64,000 nt of DNA from Lachnospiraceae bacterium UBA7143 (GTDB taxonomy: Bacteria; Bacillota; Clostridia; Lachnospirales; Lachnospiraceae), in contig DKWV01000041.1 in NCBI GenBank assembly GCA_002491905.1, forward strand, positions 1 to 64,000. The letters run 5' to 3'. Positions 9,198 through 18,397 of the stretch are shown here, one piece after another (positions within the stretch are counted from its first letter, which is position 1; each line of letters starts with the position of its first letter). A program made the translations under genes and the position numbers. The notes under the pieces were generated by a model that had not been told where the DNA came from, ran no database searches, and saw only the letters and a list, made by a program, of their open reading frames with translations.

Positions 9198-9761
9198 TTA
9201 CGATTTTCTAATCAAAATTGTTTCACACAAACTATACTTACCATTTTCCAATTTTATAGTTCCAATTTTTTCTAAAGTCCTAAGTGCCTCATTTACATCG
9301 TCAATTTTTATATCGGTATCTTCAGTACTTTCCTTAACCTTTTTTGCATATGCATTAATTTGTTCTGGCGTTGCCGATTGTAGCCGATAAATGCAAAAAA
9401 GAACAGTCGCTTCCTTTGAACCTAATTTTACTTTCATCTCTTCCAATAAAAATACAATGGTTTTTAATATTGCTAAAGTAAGCCATTTGCCTTCTGCATC
9501 GCATACCGATTTGAATGAAAAAATGGAATTAAGGGCAAATTTTATATTAACTTTTATATTTTTTAATTTTACACTTATGCCGGAAGCTAAATTATCTGCA
9601 TCTATTATAGCTACCGATGCTGTTGGGATTTCTGGTTCTAAAACCTCTATACTTCCCCGAATCATACTGCTAAGAGTCACCGAATCCAAATTATGTTCTA
9701 TAGAAAAAGAAGTTAAGCTTTTTTCTATTTCTTCATATTCTGGTGCAATATAATTTGCCAT
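9198..9761 (-). CDS. Hypothetical protein (187 aa), winged-helix-like C-terminus
   Basis: This protein has no family I recognise. Residues 1-100 look like mixed alpha/beta (MANYIAPEYEEIEKSL at the start). Residues 105-187 resemble a winged helix: helices around KEATVLFCIYRLQ and TPEQINAYAKKV, then EALRTLEKIGTIKLENGKYS, typical of a recognition helix plus beta-wing. A sensing or regulatory role for the adjacent peptidase is possible but is inference only. AGGAGGAG precedes the ATG, and the gene starts 13 bases after the peptidase stop, so the two are co-transcribed. GC content is clearly lower than in the flanking housekeeping genes. Confidence 0.75.
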   Translation of the reverse strand: MANYIAPEYEEIEKSLTSFSIEHNLDSVTLSSMIRGSIEVLEPEIPTASVAIIDADNLASGISVKLKNIKVNIKFALNSIFSFKSVCDAEGKWLTLAILKTIVFLLEEMKVKLGSKEATVLFCIYRLQSATPEQINAYAKKVKESTEDTDIKIDDVNEALRTLEKIGTIKLENGKYSLCETILIRKS

Positions 9762-9774
9762 ACAAATCTCCTCC

Positions 9775-11184
9775 TCATATATGTATCAAATTATTTTCAT
9801 ACATTTTATACGGTGTAATGGGCACCTTCTTAGTATAAATGTAGTTTGGATCATCATCATAATCTTTATACTCTATTTTTTCCATATCATGACGCATAAT
9901 CCACGGTTCCGCCTCCCATGTTGCACTTGTTGTATCTATAATAATCCTTCCTGTTGTTAATCCTTTTTTATAATTTTCTATTCCTGCCAAATCAATGCAC
10001 CAGACAAACTTGGGTAAAGACAATGTTAATATTACATCTTTTAATATTTGTGGCATTGTAGTAGAATTCAAGGCCTTGTCTCGAAGAGAATTGGCGGATG
10101 TAATGTAAATACGGCATATATTCAATTTTTCCCACTTCATTACCTTTGCTTTCAACCATGTAATCATACGATCATAAACTTCTCTATAGGCTAACTGCAT
10201 TCGATTGTATAATGGAACAACCGCATAATATAGCTCATTCATACCATATTTTACATCACTATATTTATTCGGCAGCCAAATTGGCACTTCCCTATAGGGA
10301 AAAACTCTATCGTCCATTACATAAATCGAATTTACCAGTCTTGAATGTGGAATTACATTTGCTTCTTTATCTATCAAGGAATATACTACTTCCGAGTTAT
10401 CTAACACATCATAGTTAATTTTTCCATGCCCTATAATTGATATTGCATGATCTTGCGGTGACAAGAATCCAATCATAGGAAGTCCCGACTCTACATATGC
10501 TACGATTTCATCAACAAACGCGTGATCGCCTAATTTTTCTCCACCAATTATCAATGGACTAAATCCATATTGTTTTAATAAGTCGGATATTTGAACAGGG
10601 TCAAGCCCTAAGGATGGCGTTTTTCTTCCCCAATCATTTTCCACCTTCTCAATAATATCTCCAATCGTTGTATCAGCGTAATTTTTATACTTATTGCCAT
10701 AATAACGAATCACTGTCCATGTCGCCGTATGAGCACAAACTGAAATATCTGTTTGTTGTTTTTTCCAAGGAAAACAATTAATTTCTAATGTTTGCCCCGC
10801 AACATGTGCCTCAAATTTACTCAACATTAGATAGGCATCCTTATCCAACAACAATTTGGGAGATAGATATGTCTTTCCAATTTTTGTCCCTTCAACACCC
10901 GGTCGCAAGGTAATGTAACCATAATAATCATCCCCCGCCTCTATATGCAATCGGCAACAAGTCTTCTCATATTTTCTAAATTTCAAAGCATAATGTTCAT
11001 AATATGTACTCAAATAATCATTATCATAATATGGATACTCTACTTTAACTGTATCACATTTTGTTCCAATATATTTTTTTAAACATTCTACCACTTTATC
11101 ATCAATTAAATGCATCGGTACCGCTTTTTTTAATTTATTATAATCTGTTTCTTTTTTGACTAAAACTATTGTAAACTTTATCAT
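9775..11184 (-). CDS. C39-like (papain-fold) cysteine peptidase family protein
   Basis: The 469-residue protein has an N-terminal domain of about 135 residues, then a region that fits a C39-like peptidase. It has glutamines at about 143-144 (oxyanion position), QTDISVCAHTA with candidate nucleophile Cys150, QDHAISIIGH with candidate His246, and an Asp/Asn pair near 262. The last 200 residues have no recognised fold. No signal peptide or membrane segment is seen, so it should act in the cytoplasm, unlike bacteriocin-exporter C39 domains. The third codon (ATG at 11184) is taken as the start because AGGAG lies 8 bases before it. It is the main gene of an AT-rich four-gene cassette. Substrate and role are unknown. 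Confidence 0.75.
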   Translation of the reverse strand: MIKFTIVLVKKETDYNKLKKAVPMHLIDDKVVECLKKYIGTKCDTVKVEYPYYDNDYLSTYYEHYALKFRKYEKTCCRLHIEAGDDYYGYITLRPGVEGTKIGKTYLSPKLLLDKDAYLMLSKFEAHVAGQTLEINCFPWKKQQTDISVCAHTATWTVIRYYGNKYKNYADTTIGDIIEKVENDWGRKTPSLGLDPVQISDLLKQYGFSPLIIGGEKLGDHAFVDEIVAYVESGLPMIGFLSPQDHAISIIGHGKINYDVLDNSEVVYSLIDKEANVIPHSRLVNSIYVMDDRVFPYREVPIWLPNKYSDVKYGMNELYYAVVPLYNRMQLAYREVYDRMITWLKAKVMKWEKLNICRIYITSANSLRDKALNSTTMPQILKDVILTLSLPKFVWCIDLAGIENYKKGLTTGRIIIDTTSATWEAEPWIMRHDMEKIEYKDYDDDPNYIYTKKVPITPYKMYENNLIHI

Positions 11185-11218
11185 CACCATTTCTCCTGAC
11201 GTTTATATGATTTAACAA

Positions 11219-11428
11219 TTATATTTTATAAAGTCTATCATTTTCACGCATCTCCCTCATATATTCATCAACGTTTCCCCCACGCTCACTCGGGACAACA
11301 AAACTATCCCAAACAACGGGTGTTTTTAAAATTTTCTTTTGCGGATAATCCAATCCCGTAACAACTTCCGCTCCGTCATCTTCTATAACCGCATTCCCTT
11401 GCATTACTCCTTTCACCGCCACTAACAT
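11219..11428 (-). CDS. Small antitoxin-like protein (69 aa), first gene of cassette
   Basis: The 69-residue product begins with beta-prone MLVAVKGVMQGNAVIEDD and ends in a charged helix, NVDEYMREMRENDRL. That layout, a small N-terminal sheet with a helical acidic tail, is common in antitoxins of type II systems, but no toxin of a known family is adjacent. GGAAGG precedes the ATG at good spacing. The next gene, a C39-like peptidase, begins 34 bases downstream. It could be a regulator, an inhibitor or a substrate of that peptidase; none of these is shown by the sequence. Confidence 0.65.
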   Translation of the reverse strand: MLVAVKGVMQGNAVIEDDGAEVVTGLDYPQKKILKTPVVWDSFVVPSERGGNVDEYMREMRENDRLYKI

Positions 11429-11493
11429 AATATGTCCTTCCTGACCCCTTTAATCTACTTTCACAAATATAAAATCTCACTTTAAGTTAATAT

Positions 11494-11502
11494 ATTATAG
11501 CA
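11494..11502 (-). promoter_or_regulatory. Extended -10 promoter of the four-gene cassette
   Basis: TGCTATAAT on the minus strand is a consensus extended -10 box, about 65 bases before the ATG of the 69-residue gene. No good -35 box stands at 17 bp, which is usual for extended -10 promoters. The upstream gene (NeuA-like) ends at 11541. Confidence 0.6.
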
Positions 11503-11540
11503 TTTTCCCTTATTTAACCGATCTAATTTCTTTTACAAAT

Positions 11541-12722
11541 TTAATACTCAGTTTCACATAAAATATATTCAATAATATCTCTTACCGCTCCATCTCCCCC
11601 ATTAAAACGGCTCACATATTTTACTTTCTTTTTTATAGAATCCATGGCATTGTTCACTGTACAGGGCAATCCCACATTATCCAACACTTCTATATCATTG
11701 ATATCATCTCCGACATATGCGATTTCAGTCAAAGCAATCTGATATCTGTCGGCAAGCTGTTTTACAACATCCAGCTTATTGTTTACTCCCTGATGCAATT
11801 CATCTATATAAAGCTTTTTCGCCCTCGCTTCAGCAATTCGAGTATTTTCTCCCGTTATGATCCCCGTTATAATTCCTTTTTTTCTTAAAAGAGAAAATCC
11901 CATTCCGTCTTTGGTATTGAATCTTTTCAGTTCATCCCCTTTTTCAGAATAATACATGCCACCGTCCGTAAGACAGCCATCGCAATCCGTCAGAAACATT
12001 TTTATTTTTCCGGATTGTTCCTTTCTTCCTGCGGCTTCTTCCCTTCTTCTCAATAATCCCTCAATAATAATCCAATCGCTTGCTTCATCAATCTCAAAAG
12101 AAGTATCTTCACTCATTTCATATACCTTAATATTCCCCGAAATTCTATTTTGAGATGACAACAAATTCTCTTTGGATGTAATATAAAAAGCCCCGTTTTC
12201 CATCAAGTATCCTGAAAAATTCTGTCTTCTTGGTCTTTTATATATATCATAGTTTAGTGGAACTGCATGCCCTTTTTCATTTTTCTCCCACAAAAACCTA
12301 CGCTGCCGCACGCAGGAAAGCACGCTATCTGTGTCAGGTTGCGCAAACAGTTCAAAACCACCCGCCAAATCCTCTGCTGTCAAAAGAGGAGAAGTCGCCT
12401 GGATCAACACGATATTATCAAACACATATTTTGGGGCAAATTCCAGCATAGCGCTCTCTGTGGTCGCCGTATCGGAAGCCGTCTCCGATGAACGGTCAAT
12501 CACTTTCACCTTTTGAAACAGCTCCCTGTTTTCATCTTGCAGCCGAATCACCGTTTCCCGAATTTTATCACTGTCGGTTGCCACATAAACCGCATCTATG
12601 CAAGAACATTCACATGCCGCCTTGATTGTCCAATAAACCAACGGCCGTCCGCATATTATTTTTATATTCTTAAAAGGAATTGATTTACTTCCTCCTCTGA
12701 CGGGTATAAATGCGACGTTCAT
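11541..12722 (-). CDS. neuA: CMP-nonulosonate synthetase (NeuA-like) fused to KdsC-type HAD phosphatase
   Basis: Residues 1-225 are a cytidylyltransferase: IPVRGGSKSIPFKN near the start, then LIQATSPL at 107-114, as in CMP-sialate synthetases. Residues 240-393 are a HAD phosphatase of the KdsC/C0 type: FLTDCDGCLTDGG with catalytic Asp246 and Asp248, TGE at 290-292 and GDDINDI at 338-344. The first half activates a nine-carbon sialic-acid-like sugar as its CMP ester. The second probably removes a 9-phosphate from the sugar. The gene is last in the specificity half of the capsule locus. GGAGG precedes the ATG. Neu5Ac, KDN and legionaminate cannot be told apart from this alone. Confidence 0.88.
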   Translation of the reverse strand: MNVAFIPVRGGSKSIPFKNIKIICGRPLVYWTIKAACECSCIDAVYVATDSDKIRETVIRLQDENRELFQKVKVIDRSSETASDTATTESAMLEFAPKYVFDNIVLIQATSPLLTAEDLAGGFELFAQPDTDSVLSCVRQRRFLWEKNEKGHAVPLNYDIYKRPRRQNFSGYLMENGAFYITSKENLLSSQNRISGNIKVYEMSEDTSFEIDEASDWIIIEGLLRRREEAAGRKEQSGKIKMFLTDCDGCLTDGGMYYSEKGDELKRFNTKDGMGFSLLRKKGIITGIITGENTRIAEARAKKLYIDELHQGVNNKLDVVKQLADRYQIALTEIAYVGDDINDIEVLDNVGLPCTVNNAMDSIKKKVKYVSRFNGGDGAVRDIIEYILCETEY

Positions 12723-12764
12723 TCCTGCACCTCCTGCAATACCTTATCTGCACTGCCTTATTTT

Positions 12765-13928
12765 TCACGGCTCACCCATTTGCAAATTGTTCTGTGTTGT
12801 TTTTTTATAAAGCAACGTAGAAAATGTAATAAGAAAAATATTGTGGCTAATCATATACAACCCGCTTTCCATAACACCATATAATGCATACAAAAATAAA
12901 ATAATTGCAAGAATGTATTCTTTTCGTATAATCATAGCTTTCATCAAGCATAAATAACCAATAAAAAAAATGAAAAAAACCAGTATTCCATACCGCAAAA
13001 GAATACCTACATACGCATTGTCAAGAAATAATCTGGTTTTTATACCTACTAATTTTCTTTCATCCTCCGTTATATATACTCTCTGTCCCAAAGGTGAAAC
13101 CCCATATAATTGCCACACTACATGACAAAGCGAAAATCTTGAGGACATCCACTTATCTATTCTTGACAAAACAGTATATCTATTTACATCTATGTATGAA
13201 AAGCATATACTTAAAAACCCAAAACAAAATGTTCCTAACAATAAGCCTTTTTCGAATATCACCATATACCCCGATCTTTGTTTTTTTACAAAGTTATATA
13301 TCAATAGCACACATAATAGAATTGTTGTAACAATATATGCTGTTTTGGAATTTGGTACCCTAATCAAAAATACGATTGCCAGGGAAATGCATAAATAATC
13401 CATTTTCCTCAATCTATTTCTATGTATGTAGCAGTAACATACCATGAATTGAAAAACTCTTAATCCCAACTGATTCGGATGTGAAAATCCCAAAGAGAAG
13501 CGTTGCATAGTCCCTCTCATTAGCGTTGCATTTTCAATAACTCCCAATAAACATAACAGCGCGATTACAGGAATCATGATTGATAGAATTTTATATGCTA
13601 CACAAATTATATCCTCCAAATCGCTTTTTTTTGCCGCCACAACAAACATCCACGCAGACAATAATGACCTGTTACCCGACAAAAAAGTAGCAATCACGAT
13701 AGGCGCTGTGATCATTATTATAAACATCAGCTCCTTTTTCGTATATGATTGAAAAAAAACTATTTGAATCATAAGGAGTCCAAAAACCAGCCAGGCAATC
13801 AAATTACTAACAATATCAACTGATATCCCCATAATATTATCTAAAGTAGAATTAAATAATATTTCTGTAGAATACCAAAGAATAAATATATACATATATA
13901 AACTTTTCAATCTAATTTTTATATTCAT
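12765..13928 (-). CDS. O-antigen/capsule polymerase-like membrane protein (Wzy)
   Basis: The 387-residue protein consists almost wholly of hydrophobic segments (about ten), with a larger loop near residues 260-310 containing GVSPLGQRVYITEDERK. Length, topology and position between a Wzx flippase and sugar genes fit a Wzy polymerase, which joins repeat units on the outer face of the membrane. Wzy proteins share little sequence, so the call rests on topology and context. AGGG lies before the ATG. The gene is AT-rich like the rest of this half of the locus. Confidence 0.78.
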   Translation of the reverse strand: MNIKIRLKSLYMYIFILWYSTEILFNSTLDNIMGISVDIVSNLIAWLVFGLLMIQIVFFQSYTKKELMFIIMITAPIVIATFLSGNRSLLSAWMFVVAAKKSDLEDIICVAYKILSIMIPVIALLCLLGVIENATLMRGTMQRFSLGFSHPNQLGLRVFQFMVCYCYIHRNRLRKMDYLCISLAIVFLIRVPNSKTAYIVTTILLCVLLIYNFVKKQRSGYMVIFEKGLLLGTFCFGFLSICFSYIDVNRYTVLSRIDKWMSSRFSLCHVVWQLYGVSPLGQRVYITEDERKLVGIKTRLFLDNAYVGILLRYGILVFFIFFIGYLCLMKAMIIRKEYILAIILFLYALYGVMESGLYMISHNIFLITFSTLLYKKTTQNNLQMGEP

Positions 13929-13947
13929 TCCCGCCCTCTAATTCACC

Positions 13948-15393
13948 TTATTTTCCGCATATATTTATCAGCTCAACAACATATTTTCTATAGAACAGGC
14001 AAGTTGTCACCATAAAACTTATAAAATAAAATAGCATGGCTTTCCATCCGCCGTCCCATACAATATTAACCGTATAAAAAAAAGACATCTCCACTAAAAC
14101 ATAAACAAAATTTTTAAGCCAGTTCGTATGAAAATCTTTAACTAAAAATCCGGCTGAACAGAGATACCATATTATCAATGTTATAATGGAAGCAACTGAA
14201 AATGCAACCGGTTCACGAAAAAACATATAGCCCCCACAATTCAGTATACCTCCTACCAAAAGTATGCTGAGCGCAATAAGTAAATAGTGTTTTAGTCGTT
14301 CTAATACTTTGTAGTAAGTAAATATAATCATGTTAATACAACTGGACAATGCCAGTCCCGGCATAATAATCTGTAAATACTTCAGCGCTGGTGTATAATC
14401 CGGCAAAAACCATTTTACAAAAAAAGTCATGGGAAAATATGCCGTAAGCAAAAAAAATACAACAACAGACACTGTTGCCATTAACATCGGAAATTTAGAC
14501 ACCGCATCCCGCACTTCCAAACGTTTCAAGCTCGGAAACATAACTGTCGCAATTGCGCTTATAATTACAGTAACCATATTAGCAATGCTGTACGCGAATG
14601 CATACAACGAATATGTTTTTATATCAAAAAATATTTCAACCATTTGACTGTCCAATATAAAAATTAAATGCGCAACCTGATATGAAATGGTTAACAAAAT
14701 ACCCACTGCAAAAATTTTTTTAATTTGGGAAACCCTCTCTCTTAGAGCATCCGTCTTTCCAATAGTTAAGTCTTTATATGTCACCATATACCATACAAGC
14801 AATGCCGCATCTATCAAAACAACACACAAAATATAGGCCGCCCCATTTGGCTGTAAAATGTCTAATCGATCCAATACGACTATAACACCCAGCGCCAAGA
14901 TCTGCATCAATGCCTGTATCACATTTCGTAATGTATATTCTTTAAACTGCATCACAGCCTGAGATATAAACTTATAATATGTTGCCAAATTGGCAAACAG
15001 TGCATCTATCCCTATCATACTAAAAATATAACGTTGCATTCCCCGGCAAGCAACAAATGATATTACAACAATTAGCGTAGAAACTATCATCTGGAATTTG
15101 ATAAAAAACTTTGTATAAGCTCTGAATTCTTTCTGGTTTATTTCTTGATAGTCCTTTCCCCCGTAGATCAGTAATATCCCATCCGAAAAGCCAAAATGGA
15201 GCATCATCGCATATACGAGGTATAATGTAAACGTTTTGTAGTAGCCATATTCCACAACTCCTAACACTTTTGGAACAACAAGCCATGTCAAAGCCTTTGC
15301 CATAAGCAATGCCACATTTCCTAATACCACCAATACAATTCCACCTGCTGCCCCCTTTTTTATTGTATTTCCCGTTTTCGACCTTTGCATCAT
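13948..15393 (-). CDS. Polysaccharide repeat-unit flippase (Wzx, MATE/PST superfamily)
   Basis: A protein of about 481 residues with some 12-14 hydrophobic segments and the N-terminal pattern GAAGGIVLVVLGNVALLMAKALT matches polysaccharide transporters that flip lipid-linked repeat units outward. I use the ATG at 15393: it overlaps the stop of the glycosyltransferase gene as ATGA, typical of translational coupling. An ATG at 15423 would add ten residues and has a weak ribosome binding site, so the start is not settled. Wzy follows 20 bases downstream. Confidence 0.87.
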   Translation of the reverse strand: MMQRSKTGNTIKKGAAGGIVLVVLGNVALLMAKALTWLVVPKVLGVVEYGYYKTFTLYLVYAMMLHFGFSDGILLIYGGKDYQEINQKEFRAYTKFFIKFQMIVSTLIVVISFVACRGMQRYIFSMIGIDALFANLATYYKFISQAVMQFKEYTLRNVIQALMQILALGVIVVLDRLDILQPNGAAYILCVVLIDAALLVWYMVTYKDLTIGKTDALRERVSQIKKIFAVGILLTISYQVAHLIFILDSQMVEIFFDIKTYSLYAFAYSIANMVTVIISAIATVMFPSLKRLEVRDAVSKFPMLMATVSVVVFFLLTAYFPMTFFVKWFLPDYTPALKYLQIIMPGLALSSCINMIIFTYYKVLERLKHYLLIALSILLVGGILNCGGYMFFREPVAFSVASIITLIIWYLCSAGFLVKDFHTNWLKNFVYVLVEMSFFYTVNIVWDGGWKAMLFYFISFMVTTCLFYRKYVVELINICGK

Positions 15394-16403
15394 TTTCTGA
15401 AAGTCTCTTTTGCCTCTTTCCATAACATAGCCATCCCATGTCCCAAATTATACTTCACAATAATGCCACAGCCAAAATAATATATCTTCCTGCTCAAAGA
15501 AAGCTCTTTTGATCGATATAATTGTTTTCTATAACACTTTAATTTTGGTAACAGCTCCTCTATCTCACTACCAAATCCATAAATACAATACGCTTCAAAA
15601 ATCATTTTTCTCAAACACATCTGATAGCGCAATTCAGCTAATGGAACTAGCCGTTCTGACTTTCCTTGGCATTTATATATAATATGATCCCATGCAACGA
15701 GATTACTCAATTTACTTTTTCCTATACTACAGTTTCTCGAGACATTTTTACCATGAATCACATAATGATAAAAAATTTCATTTAAAACAACGGCATTTCT
15801 AATAGATACAATATAATCGCACCAAAAAGCACCATCTTCACATTCATATAAGTTTTCATCAAAAAAAACTTTATTTTCTATTTGAACGTCTCTTTTTCCT
15901 ATCTTGTTCCCCGGAATGAGTGAAATGCCGGTTGCAGTCGATGGTCTTATCAATAATTTTAATGTGCAAACCGCATCCAAAAAAGAATCGCGGTGTTTAT
16001 AACTAAGCTTTTCAAGCCTTCCTGTCCCGTCTACATACTCCTTGCTAATTCCGCAGCAAACCATATCCGCATCTTGTTCTTCCATCGCGGCAATCATTTT
16101 TTCATACATATCGGGTTCAATATAATCATCCGAATCAACAAAAGCAAAATACTTTCCCCGCGCCTTTTCCAATCCCCCGTTTCTGGCAGCGCTGACACCA
16201 GCATTCTGCTGATGGATTACAATAATTCTTTTATCTTCTTCCGCCAGTTTATCGCACAATACACCCGAATGATCCGTAGATCCATCATCAACCAATATAA
16301 TCTCTATATTCTGCAGGCTACTTGCCGCTACCGATTTTACACATCTTTCCAAAAAACTTTCTCTGTTGTAAACCGGAATAATAACGCTTAAAACAGGCTC
16401 CAA
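15390..16403 (-). CDS. Glycosyltransferase family 2
   Basis: The 337-residue protein opens with VLSVIIPVYNRESFLERC and has ILVDDGSTD near residue 37 and the metal-binding DSDD near residue 90, so it is a GT-A fold inverting transferase that adds one sugar to the lipid-linked repeat unit. It starts with TTG: the frame TAA-TTG links it to the end of the nonulosonate synthase gene with no gap, and GGGGAGG stands 8 bases upstream. The C-terminal third is basic and may contact the membrane. Donor and acceptor cannot be read from the sequence. Confidence 0.9.
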   Translation of the reverse strand: MEPVLSVIIPVYNRESFLERCVKSVAASSLQNIEIILVDDGSTDHSGVLCDKLAEEDKRIIVIHQQNAGVSAARNGGLEKARGKYFAFVDSDDYIEPDMYEKMIAAMEEQDADMVCCGISKEYVDGTGRLEKLSYKHRDSFLDAVCTLKLLIRPSTATGISLIPGNKIGKRDVQIENKVFFDENLYECEDGAFWCDYIVSIRNAVVLNEIFYHYVIHGKNVSRNCSIGKSKLSNLVAWDHIIYKCQGKSERLVPLAELRYQMCLRKMIFEAYCIYGFGSEIEELLPKLKCYRKQLYRSKELSLSRKIYYFGCGIIVKYNLGHGMAMLWKEAKETFRK

Positions 16404-17288
16404 TTATGTCGCCTCCCCACAGTCTTTTCTATACTTTAACTTCTTCCGCTGTTCCATTTCGATTGGAAGAATTTCTTCCGGTTTCAATTTCAGCGCCTCA
16501 TAAACCGCCTTCAAATTTCTGACCAGTTTACGAACACCGTCCGGCTCCAATGACGCCGCATGATCTGTTCCTTTCCATGTTCTGTCCAACGTATAATGTC
16601 TCTCTATCATAGCCGCTCCCAACGTATAAGCGGCAACGTCTACTGCAATTCCCAAATGATGTCCTGAAAATCCAATTGCTTTAACTCTGTCTTCGTACTG
16701 TTCCCGCATCCGTCTGATTTCCAAAAGGCACACATCCGCAAACGGAACCGGATACCCGGAAACACAATTAAACAGGATTAAATCCTTTGCCCTATCATAT
16801 TCCTCAAATAATTGAACTATTTTTTCTTCCTCAGTATGTGTGGTCATTCCAAAAGATACCTGCACCTCTCCTTCATAGTTCTCACACAGCCACTGTAACA
16901 TTTCATAATGATTGTTACATGCCGAAGGTATCTTGATAAAAACAGGCTTTAATGATGCAATTTCCTTTGCTGAAGTCATATCCCACACAGACGCCGCATA
17001 TGTAATACCCGCTTCTTCACACCACTGTTTGAGCAGCGCATGCTCTTCTACCGTAAATTCCAGAGCTTCTCTATGCTCGCCATATGTTTTTCCATAAGAA
17101 TTGTAAGGGTTTGGGTGCGGCGCGTTATACTGCTCCGGCGTTAATAATTCTTTAGGACATCTTTTTTGAAATTTGATTGCGTCCGCCTTACAAAATGCAG
17201 CCGCAGTTGCGATCATTTCATGCGCAATCTCCATCTGCCCCATGTGGTTACATCCTGCTTCCGCTATTACATAAGGAGGCTTGTACAT
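16404..17288 (-). CDS. Nonulosonate synthase (NeuB/KDN-9-phosphate synthase-like), no SAF domain
   Basis: This TIM-barrel enzyme condenses phosphoenolpyruvate with a six-carbon sugar to give a sialic-acid-type nine-carbon sugar. Visible features are YVIAEAGCNHMG at the N-terminus, DAIKFQKR near 36-43, and IPSACNN near 131. At 294 residues it lacks the C-terminal antifreeze-like (SAF) domain found in NeuB proteins of about 345 residues. With a synthetase-phosphatase fusion in the same cluster and no UDP-GlcNAc 2-epimerase (NeuC), a route through a 9-phosphate such as KDN-9-phosphate is as likely as Neu5Ac. GAGGAAGG precedes the ATG. Confidence 0.85.
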   Translation of the reverse strand: MYKPPYVIAEAGCNHMGQMEIAHEMIATAAAFCKADAIKFQKRCPKELLTPEQYNAPHPNPYNSYGKTYGEHREALEFTVEEHALLKQWCEEAGITYAASVWDMTSAKEIASLKPVFIKIPSACNNHYEMLQWLCENYEGEVQVSFGMTTHTEEEKIVQLFEEYDRAKDLILFNCVSGYPVPFADVCLLEIRRMREQYEDRVKAIGFSGHHLGIAVDVAAYTLGAAMIERHYTLDRTWKGTDHAASLEPDGVRKLVRNLKAVYEALKLKPEEILPIEMEQRKKLKYRKDCGEAT

Positions 17289-17309
17289 AAATTTTCCTTC
17301 CTCTCATCA

Positions 17310-18323
17310 TCATAATTCCTGCAGTTCATATTTCAATTCACTTAAGAATCTCTCGTTTAAGTTAATTTTCGTCTCTGCATTCGCTGTTTCAACTGCGCTT
17401 GTACATAATCCTACTGCGAATTTAAATTTAACGCCTAAAATATTCAACAATTCGCTTGGATAATTTCCTTTTAAAATCATTTCTTCCGGAAAATCATACT
17501 GTGTCGTATCTCTTGGATGAACCTTTACAAATACTTTTCCGTATTTTGCATAATACTCCGCAAGCTCTTTATAAATCCTGATCTTTTCCTCTTCTTTTAC
17601 ATAACCGTCTTCGGAAATCGGCTGTGTATAAAGAATTCCGTTCGCTTCTTTTCTTAAGCTTTCAATTTCTTTTCTGTCCTGCCCATCCACAAACAAATCA
17701 AGCAGTTCCTGCTTTTCTGTTTGACTAAAATCTACATTTAGTGTAAACTGCTTCAATTCCGGTATCGGGTAATTTGAAAACAACTCTTTATTTTGGACAT
17801 AAACTCCTTTCAATCTATCATCTTTCCAAAACTCTTTTTGGTTTCCATAAAGACATTTTAACCATAATACAAACGCTTTTTCATCCGGCAACGCACTCTG
17901 CGCACATCCTTCTTCAATAAAAATGCTTTCCTTACAATACCGGAACCAAAGAGATGCCGGATAAGATACTAATGCTCTATTCCACATATAGTTTACTAAA
18001 AAAAAATCTCGTTTTTGCGAACGAAGTTCTTTTAACACGCGTTCCATTATGGCAAAGTTTTCTATATCGCATAGTCCAACTATGCGACGAATCACACTTT
18101 TCTTAATCACTTTACATACACTTCCTCGCTGTTCCATTTTTAAAGCTATTTCTTTAAAATATTCTATATTTTTTTGAGCATATGCCGGCAATATCAAACC
18201 ACATTTGCCATACAAATCAGCCTTCATAATCAATGCGACCGTAATCAAAATGTGATACGGCGAACCGCATACAAAAATGATTTTATCAGACCTTTCCCTC
18301 AATATTTCCGCAATCTTTATCAT
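17310..18323 (-). CDS. GT52-family glycosyltransferase, probable sialyltransferase-like enzyme
   Basis: The 337-residue protein has the GT52 features FVCGSPYHILI at 17-27, IFIEEG near 135 and a KVHPRD motif near 270, as in bacterial CMP-sialate-dependent alpha-2,3-sialyltransferases. These place the sugar on surface glycans from the cytosol. Its position next to the nonulosonate synthase and CMP-sugar synthetase supports transfer of a nonulosonic acid. AAGGA stands before the ATG. It is followed by the synthase after 21 bases. Linkage and exact donor are unknown. Confidence 0.82.
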   Translation of the reverse strand: MIKIAEILRERSDKIIFVCGSPYHILITVALIMKADLYGKCGLILPAYAQKNIEYFKEIALKMEQRGSVCKVIKKSVIRRIVGLCDIENFAIMERVLKELRSQKRDFFLVNYMWNRALVSYPASLWFRYCKESIFIEEGCAQSALPDEKAFVLWLKCLYGNQKEFWKDDRLKGVYVQNKELFSNYPIPELKQFTLNVDFSQTEKQELLDLFVDGQDRKEIESLRKEANGILYTQPISEDGYVKEEEKIRIYKELAEYYAKYGKVFVKVHPRDTTQYDFPEEMILKGNYPSELLNILGVKFKFAVGLCTSAVETANAETKINLNERFLSELKYELQEL

Positions 18324-18397
18324 ATGGTTTCACATCCTTATGTCAGGTTTATGCTCAGAGATTACTCTTAAATCTATCTGCTATATCAATATTCACG

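Noticed and set aside
11219..11428. The 69-residue protein as a peptide precursor cleaved and exported by the C39-like peptidase
   Set aside because: It has no double-glycine leader and no exporter gene is present, and the peptidase has no transporter domain; an antitoxin-like reading fits better, though unproven.
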